Assembly (NCBI RefSeq): GCF_022790535.1
Contig: NZ_LOHG01000008.1
Coordinates: 173,697 to 237,696, forward strand
DNA: 64,000 bases
Reading direction: 5' to 3'
DNA from: Pseudomonas maioricensis
GTDB lineage: Bacteria; Pseudomonadota; Gammaproteobacteria; Pseudomonadales; Pseudomonadaceae
Under the pieces are notes generated by a model. It was not told where the DNA came from. It saw only the letters and a list, made by a program, of their open reading frames with translations, and searched no databases. Shown here piece after piece: positions 59,596 through 64,000 of the stretch (position 1 is the stretch's first letter; each line of letters begins with the position of its first letter). A program made the position numbers and the translations under genes.

Positions 59596-61419
59596 ATGAA
59601 CCCACCGTTTGACCCGAGTGCCTTTCTTGCAACCTGTAGTGGCCGCCCTGGCGTGTATCGCATGTTCGATGCCGAGGCGCGTCTGCTGTACGTGGGTAAA
59701 GCCAAGAACCTGAAAAACCGTCTGGCGAGTTACTTTCGCAAGACCGGGCATGCGCCAAAGACCAGTGCGCTGGTTTCGCGGATTGCCCAGATCGAAACCA
59801 CGATCACCGCCAACGAAACTGAAGCGCTGCTGCTTGAGCAAACGCTGATCAAAGAATGGCGTCCGCCTTACAACATTCTGCTGCGCGACGATAAGTCCTA
59901 CCCTTATGTCTATCTGTCGGACGGCAATTTTCCGCGCCTGAGCATTCACCGTGGCGCCAAGAAACCCAAAGGCCGTTACTTTGGGCCTTATCCCAGCGCT
60001 GGGGCGGTGCGGGAAAGTCTGAGTCTGATGCAGAAAACCTTCCTGGTTCGGCAGTGCGAAGACAGCTTCTACAAGAACCGCACCCGGCCGTGCCTGCAAT
60101 ATCAGATCAAACGCTGCAAAGGTCCTTGTGTGGGCCTCGTCGAACCAGAGGTTTATGCGGAAGACGTGCGCCACTCGGTGATGTTCCTGGAGGGTCGAAG
60201 CAACACCCTGACCGACGAGTTGAACGCATTAATGGAAAAAGCCGCCATGAGTCTGGATTTCGAACAGGCTGCGGAGTTGCGGGACCAGATTGCATTGCTG
60301 CGCCGCGTTCAGGATCAGCAGAGCATGGAGGGTGGCACAGGTGACGTTGATGTGGTGGCGGCGTTCGTCAATCCAGGCGGTGCTTGTGTGCACTTGATCA
60401 GCGTCCGTGGTGGCAGGGTGCTGGGCAGCAAGAATTTCTTCCCTCAGGTCGGGATCGAGGAGGAGGTGGGCGAAGTCATGTCGGCCTTCCTGTCGCAGTA
60501 TTTCCTGGGTGGTGTCGACCGTGAGCTGCCTTCGGAAGTCATCGTCAACGTGCTGCATGACGATTTCCCGACGTTGATTGATGCCATCGAAGAGTCTCGT
60601 GGTCGCGAGCTGGTGATCAGCCACCGGGTGCGAGGCACCCGTGCTCGCTGGCAGCAGATGGCGGTGACTAACGCGGAGCAGGCGTTGTCGGCGCGGCTCG
60701 CCAACCGTCAGCATGTGGCGGCTCGCTTCGATGCACTGCAAAAAGTCCTCAACCTCGACGAGCCACCGCTGCGCCTCGAATGTTATGACATCAGCCATTC
60801 CAGTGGCGAAGCCACCGTTGCATCCTGCGTTGTATTTGGCCCCGAAGGGCCGATCAAGTCGGACTACCGCCGCTATAACATTGAAGGTGTAACTGCAGGC
60901 GATGACTATGCCGCCATGCACCAGGCGCTCACCCGTCGCTTCAGCAAGCTCAAGGACGGCGAGGGCAAGCTGCCGGATATTCTGCTGGTCGACGGCGGTA
61001 AAGGGCAGATGTCGATGGCCCGCGATGTGTTGAACGAGCTAGCGGTTCCTGACCTGATTCTGTTAGGCGTTGCCAAGGGCACGACGCGTAAGGCCGGGTT
61101 CGAAACCCTCTATCTGAATGACTCCGCCCATGAGTTCACCTTGCCGGGAGATTCTCCGGCGCTGCACCTCATTCAGCAGATACGTGACGAAGCTCACCGT
61201 TTTGCGATTACCGGGCATCGGGCGCGACGCGGTAAGACGCGGCGCACGTCCAGCCTCGAAGGTGTCGCCGGAGTAGGGCCTACAAGGCGTCGCGACCTGC
61301 TCAAACACTTCGGCGGCTTGCAGGAATTGTCCCGTGCGAGCATCGAAGAAATAGCAAAAGCACCCGGAATCAGTAAAAAGCTTGCAGAGTCGATTTATGC
61401 AAACCTGCACAGCGAGTAG
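59596..61419 (+). CDS. uvrC: Excinuclease ABC subunit C
   Basis: The 607-residue product has an N-terminal GIY-YIG nuclease domain ([25 protein letters not shown] in two parts), a four-Cys cluster region around [12 protein letters not shown], a UVR motif ([19 protein letters not shown]), a C-terminal RNase H-like nuclease and helix-hairpin-helix repeats. It makes the two incisions in nucleotide excision repair. The gacA-uvrC order is conserved in gammaproteobacteria. An ATG at 59581 inside gacA is a less likely start. Confidence 0.95.
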   Translation: MNPPFDPSAFLATCSGRPGVYRMFDAEARLLYVGKAKNLKNRLASYFRKTGHAPKTSALVSRIAQIETTITANETEALLLEQTLIKEWRPPYNILLRDDKSYPYVYLSDGNFPRLSIHRGAKKPKGRYFGPYPSAGAVRESLSLMQKTFLVRQCEDSFYKNRTRPCLQYQIKRCKGPCVGLVEPEVYAEDVRHSVMFLEGRSNTLTDELNALMEKAAMSLDFEQAAELRDQIALLRRVQDQQSMEGGTGDVDVVAAFVNPGGACVHLISVRGGRVLGSKNFFPQVGIEEEVGEVMSAFLSQYFLGGVDRELPSEVIVNVLHDDFPTLIDAIEESRGRELVISHRVRGTRARWQQMAVTNAEQALSARLANRQHVAARFDALQKVLNLDEPPLRLECYDISHSSGEATVASCVVFGPEGPIKSDYRRYNIEGVTAGDDYAAMHQALTRRFSKLKDGEGKLPDILLVDGGKGQMSMARDVLNELAVPDLILLGVAKGTTRKAGFETLYLNDSAHEFTLPGDSPALHLIQQIRDEAHRFAITGHRARRGKTRRTSSLEGVAGVGPTRRRDLLKHFGGLQELSRASIEEIAKAPGISKKLAESIYANLHSE

Positions 61420-61451
61420 AATGCCCGCTCACCTCGTAGCAAGTTGTGCCG

Positions 61452-62012
61452 ATGAATATCCCTAATCTGATCACCGTTCTACGTGTCCTCCTGATTCCGA
61501 TCTTCATTCTGCTGTTTTACTTGCCTTACCATTGGAGCTACATGGCGGCCAGTAGCGTCTTCGCTTTTGCAGCGGCGACTGACTGGCTCGATGGTTATCT
61601 GGCCCGTCGTCTGGAGCAGAGCACGCCGTTTGGCGCGTTTCTCGATCCGGTAGCGGACAAGCTGATGGTTGCAGTTGCACTGGTTTTGCTGGTTCAGGCC
61701 CACGCCAATCTCTGGCTGACATTGCCCGCTGCCGTGATTATCGGCCGTGAGATCGTTATTTCCGCTTTGCGCGAATGGATGGCCGAACTCGGCGCCAGGG
61801 CGCAGGTAGCGGTGTCGAACCTTGGCAAATGGAAGACTGCTGCGCAAATGCTGGCACTGGTCATCTTGCTGGCCAATCCACCCGCGTTCACGTTCTGGGT
61901 GGTGCTGGGTTACGTTCTGTTGATTCTCGCTGCGGGCCTGACTTTATGGTCGATGCTGCAATACCTGAGGGCCGCATGGCCGCACTTGAAAACCACGGCG
62001 GATAAAAAATAA
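61452..62012 (+). CDS. pgsA: Phosphatidylglycerophosphate synthase
   Basis: The ATG at 61452 begins [20 protein letters not shown]. The CDP-alcohol phosphotransferase motif [20 protein letters not shown] followed by LDPVADK is complete, and about five membrane helices are seen in 186 residues. It makes phosphatidylglycerol phosphate from CDP-diacylglycerol at the inner membrane. It lies 32 bases after uvrC and before two tRNA genes. Confidence 0.94.
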   Translation: MNIPNLITVLRVLLIPIFILLFYLPYHWSYMAASSVFAFAAATDWLDGYLARRLEQSTPFGAFLDPVADKLMVAVALVLLVQAHANLWLTLPAAVIIGREIVISALREWMAELGARAQVAVSNLGKWKTAAQMLALVILLANPPAFTFWVVLGYVLLILAAGLTLWSMLQYLRAAWPHLKTTADKK

Positions 62013-62029
62013 GTTTTTAAAACAAAGGG

Positions 62030-62057
62030 TTGACGGCGCGGTTTGAATCTATAGAAT
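62030..62057 (+). promoter_or_regulatory. Promoter of the tRNA pair
   Basis: TTGACG, 16 bases, TAGAAT, then a GC-rich stretch AGCGCCCG typical of stable-RNA promoters. It ends 18 bases before tRNA-Gly. Confidence 0.7.
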
Positions 62058-62075
62058 AGCGCCCGTCACCAAGAC

Positions 62076-62151
<76 letters not shown>

Positions 62152-62197
62152 AGTTTGTACGCATTGAGTGTTTGCGGTTTAAGCACTGAATGTTTGA

Positions 62198-62271
62198 GGC
62201 CGAGTAGCAAAATGGTTATGCCGCGGATTGCAAATCCGCTTACGCCGGTTCGATTCCGACCTCGGCCTCCA
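62198..62271 (+). tRNA. cysT: tRNA-Cys (anticodon GCA)
   Basis: A 74-base cloverleaf with acceptor stem GGCCGAG/CTCGGCC, anticodon GCA in ATTGCAAAT, T-arm GTTCGATTC and an encoded CCA end. It follows tRNA-Gly in one transcript. Confidence 0.95.
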
Positions 62272-62280
62272 CTATTAAAG

Positions 62281-62313
62281 AACCCGAAGATTAACGTCTT
62301 CGGGTTTTTTATT
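62281..62313 (+). terminator. Intrinsic terminator of the tRNA transcript
   Basis: AACCCGAAGA pairs with TCTTCGGGTT around TTAACG and is followed by a T run. Confidence 0.85.
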
Positions 62314-62460
62314 GTCTTCGATAAAGCCATTCCCTTAATATTTTTTAGACCTTTGAGGTGACTCGTTCATGAGTCTTGCAGCCGCGTGCCCTCTGGCTCA
62401 CGGCTAGCGGGTTGGACGAGGCAGCGATTTATCATGGTGAAAATCAGAGGATAAATGAGG

Positions 62461-62721
62461 ATGAGGTACGACGAAAAATTAATCGAAGAGGCTGTGCTCG
62501 CCCTGCTGGCAACCTTCAGTTTCAACAACGGCAATGCATGGAAAGGGTTCGACTTCGAGATCATGAATCGGCTGCACGAGCATGGTTTCATCGATGATCC
62601 TGTCGGTAAAAAGAAGTCGGTCTGGTTAACGGCCGAAGGCCGCGAGCGGGGCAGAGAAATAGCCGACCGGCTGTTTGGTATGGGCGCTCAAGCGAGGGAC
62701 GCATCCAGTACTGAGAGCTGA
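62461..62721 (+). CDS. DUF6429-like small protein
   Basis: The 86-residue product starts MRYDEKLIEEAVLALLATFSF and has GNAWKGFDFEIMNRLHEHGFI followed by KKSVWLTAEGRERG, which looks like a small winged-helix fold. I recall this family in proteobacteria as DUF6429. The ATG at 62455 is an alternative start. Function unknown. Confidence 0.72.
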   Translation: MRYDEKLIEEAVLALLATFSFNNGNAWKGFDFEIMNRLHEHGFIDDPVGKKKSVWLTAEGRERGREIADRLFGMGAQARDASSTES

Positions 62722-62896
62722 CTAACCGCTATGACTGCACATGGGACGCAGCGAACTCAGTGCCTAAAGTCACCAGACTACTTCAACGCTTTGCTCAGGC
62801 AGGAAAAGGCCAGGCGGCATGTCTGCCGTCGGGACGGTCTGGAAAAGACGGGGTATATAGTGTTTTATGCCGTCGAATTTTCAGGATTGTCAGACA

Positions 62897-63118
62897 ATGA
62901 GAATGGATGAGCAGTATTTCGAGGACTTCCGGTGCGTTGTGTGTGATTGTCGGCCTTTTGATCCGAGTGACGGAACCCTCAGCGGCCTTTACAGCATTGA
63001 AGATTTGGTGGATGAGCCGTGCGCAGGGTGTGGCCACGCCATGACCCTTGAAGACCTCGAGGCCATGACGCATGCGGCCGAGCTTCATATGATCAGGTCG
63101 CTGTTTGCCCCAGGTTGA
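62897..63118 (+). CDS. Small Cys-rich, probably metal-binding protein
   Basis: The 73-residue protein has CVVCDC and CAGCGH motifs about 30 residues apart, a likely zinc site, and helices rich in Glu and Asp. The ATG at 62897 is preceded at ten bases by AGGA; the ATG at 62867 lacks a ribosome site. No family is recognised. Confidence 0.55.
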   Translation: MRMDEQYFEDFRCVVCDCRPFDPSDGTLSGLYSIEDLVDEPCAGCGHAMTLEDLEAMTHAAELHMIRSLFAPG

Positions 63119-63275
63119 CAGTGGTTATTACGCTAACGTCATCACACTGGCGTTAGCAGCCTGCGAATGGCGCGATAAACTCTCCGCCGATATCGCACTT
63201 TTTCCCGTTTTCCCGATCTATGTCTGTCCCGGCCGTGCTGATTTCCTGCGCGGACAACTGCAAGACATGGTGCCG

Positions 63276-64000
63276 ATGGATCGCCCGCTACCTGTATTTC
63301 TCGTTCGATGGATGCGCCGACCGCTGTTGTTGGCTGCGATTTTTTTACTGGGTATCGGCGGTTGCAGTCAGCAACAGAGCCGCGATATTGCCAATCAGTT
63401 CAGCAAAGGCAAGCCTGACGAAATTTTCCAGACCAGTGTCGATCGCATGGCAACACTAGGCATGCACGATAACTTGCAAAGCCTCTATCTGCTGATGAAC
63501 AAGCTCTACCTGCGCAACCCCAGCCAGTGGCGTCAGTCGGGTTATACGGATGCCATCAGTGCTGCTCGGGCGATCCGTCAGGCCATCGAGCAGCGTCAGC
63601 CGCTCCCCGCGCTTGGGGACCGCCGTGATCTGGCGGCGCTGAGCTATTCCCTCAGTCCAGAGTTTCGTGGCGACCGTGTGGGCGCCTTCATCTACGCGAT
63701 TGGCAGCATGCTTATCACGGCGCATGGCGGACGCACCGAGTTCTACGTGACTGACTCAATCAATCCACAATTCGTCAGCAACGCCGCTCGTAATATCGAG
63801 AAAGCCACCTGGTTACTCAGTCAGCGCCAGGATGCCAATGGCGTGTTATTGCTGTTTTCCAATGAGATATCGGACCAATCCAGCAATCTCAGTTTTGCCG
63901 TCGAGTTTGGCAAGATCGTTGCCCGTCTTGATCTGCTCGCGCAGATCCTCGATGAGCGTTATCGGCGTATTGGCCTCAATTACGCTCAAAGCTTGTTGCT
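63276..64000 (+). CDS. Lipoprotein of unknown function (3' end outside window)
   Basis: The frame is open to the right edge, giving at least 241 residues. A lipoprotein signal ends LLLAAIFLLGIGGC; the start may be at 63276, 63267 or, with the shortest signal, 63312 (MRRPLLLAAI). The mature part is helical, with YLLMNKLYLRNPSQWRQ and AARNIEKATWLLSQR. Conserved outer-membrane lipoproteins of this sort occur in pseudomonads. No role is known to me. Confidence 0.7.
   Translation, partial: MDRPLPVFLVRWMRRPLLLAAIFLLGIGGCSQQQSRDIANQFSKGKPDEIFQTSVDRMATLGMHDNLQSLYLLMNKLYLRNPSQWRQSGYTDAISAARAIRQAIEQRQPLPALGDRRDLAALSYSLSPEFRGDRVGAFIYAIGSMLITAHGGRTEFYVTDSINPQFVSNAARNIEKATWLLSQRQDANGVLLLFSNEISDQSSNLSFAVEFGKIVARLDLLAQILDERYRRIGLNYAQSLL

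Overview
The window looks like a Pseudomonas chromosome, probably of the P. syringae group. It has a TTG-started gacA, the gacA-uvrC-pgsA-tRNA-Gly-tRNA-Cys block, yejABEF, a sigma-54-controlled hydroxybutyrate operon and Pseudomonas-type REP repeats. Species assignment is inference; no 16S rRNA gene is present.

Bases 1 to about 32.9 kb are the right part of a lambdoid siphophage prophage. The order is: end of a head morphogenesis gene, scaffold-like protein, P22-type coat protein, head-tail connector genes, tail terminator, tail tube, tail chaperones G and GT (with a G GGA AAC slippery heptamer), tape measure, tail protein M, a fibre plus fibre-assembly pair, then L, K, I, J and lysis genes. 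A 9.5 kb block of accessory genes separates tail genes K and I. It holds an unrecognised membrane protein, a NucS-like nuclease, a GNAT acetyltransferase and an immI-like immunity module: two divergent Arc-family repressors on a shared promoter with three 10-bp half-sites, followed by Rha, KilA-N and a third antirepressor-like gene. A membrane protein and a lipoprotein complete the block. The lysis end carries a SleB-type hydrolase and an Rz/Rz1 pair with Rz1 nested in Rz. The phage part ends with a divergent SOS module: an SRAP protein and umuDC behind a LexA box.

From about 33 kb onward the sequence is host chromosome: a hemerythrin protein; small envelope proteins; ridA, iclR, a PLP deaminase and a sugar kinase; a parvulin; an Hsp70 of the HscC type with a membrane J-protein and a membrane partner; a PilT/PilU ATPase; a GntP permease and 3-hydroxybutyrate dehydrogenase with their enhancer-binding regulator; the yejABEF peptide transporter; a second parvulin; a DAHP synthase behind two aromatic-rich leader peptides and an intrinsic terminator; a divergent pair of HTH regulators; gacA, uvrC, pgsA; and tRNA-Gly and tRNA-Cys.

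The most interesting non-coding signals are the shared operator of the divergent Arc genes, three GTCTC-N6-GAGAC palindromes near sigma-54-like promoters, the tandem leader peptides and attenuator before the DAHP synthase, 10-bp-phased direct repeats between the two HTH genes, and long near-perfect inverted repeats between host operons.
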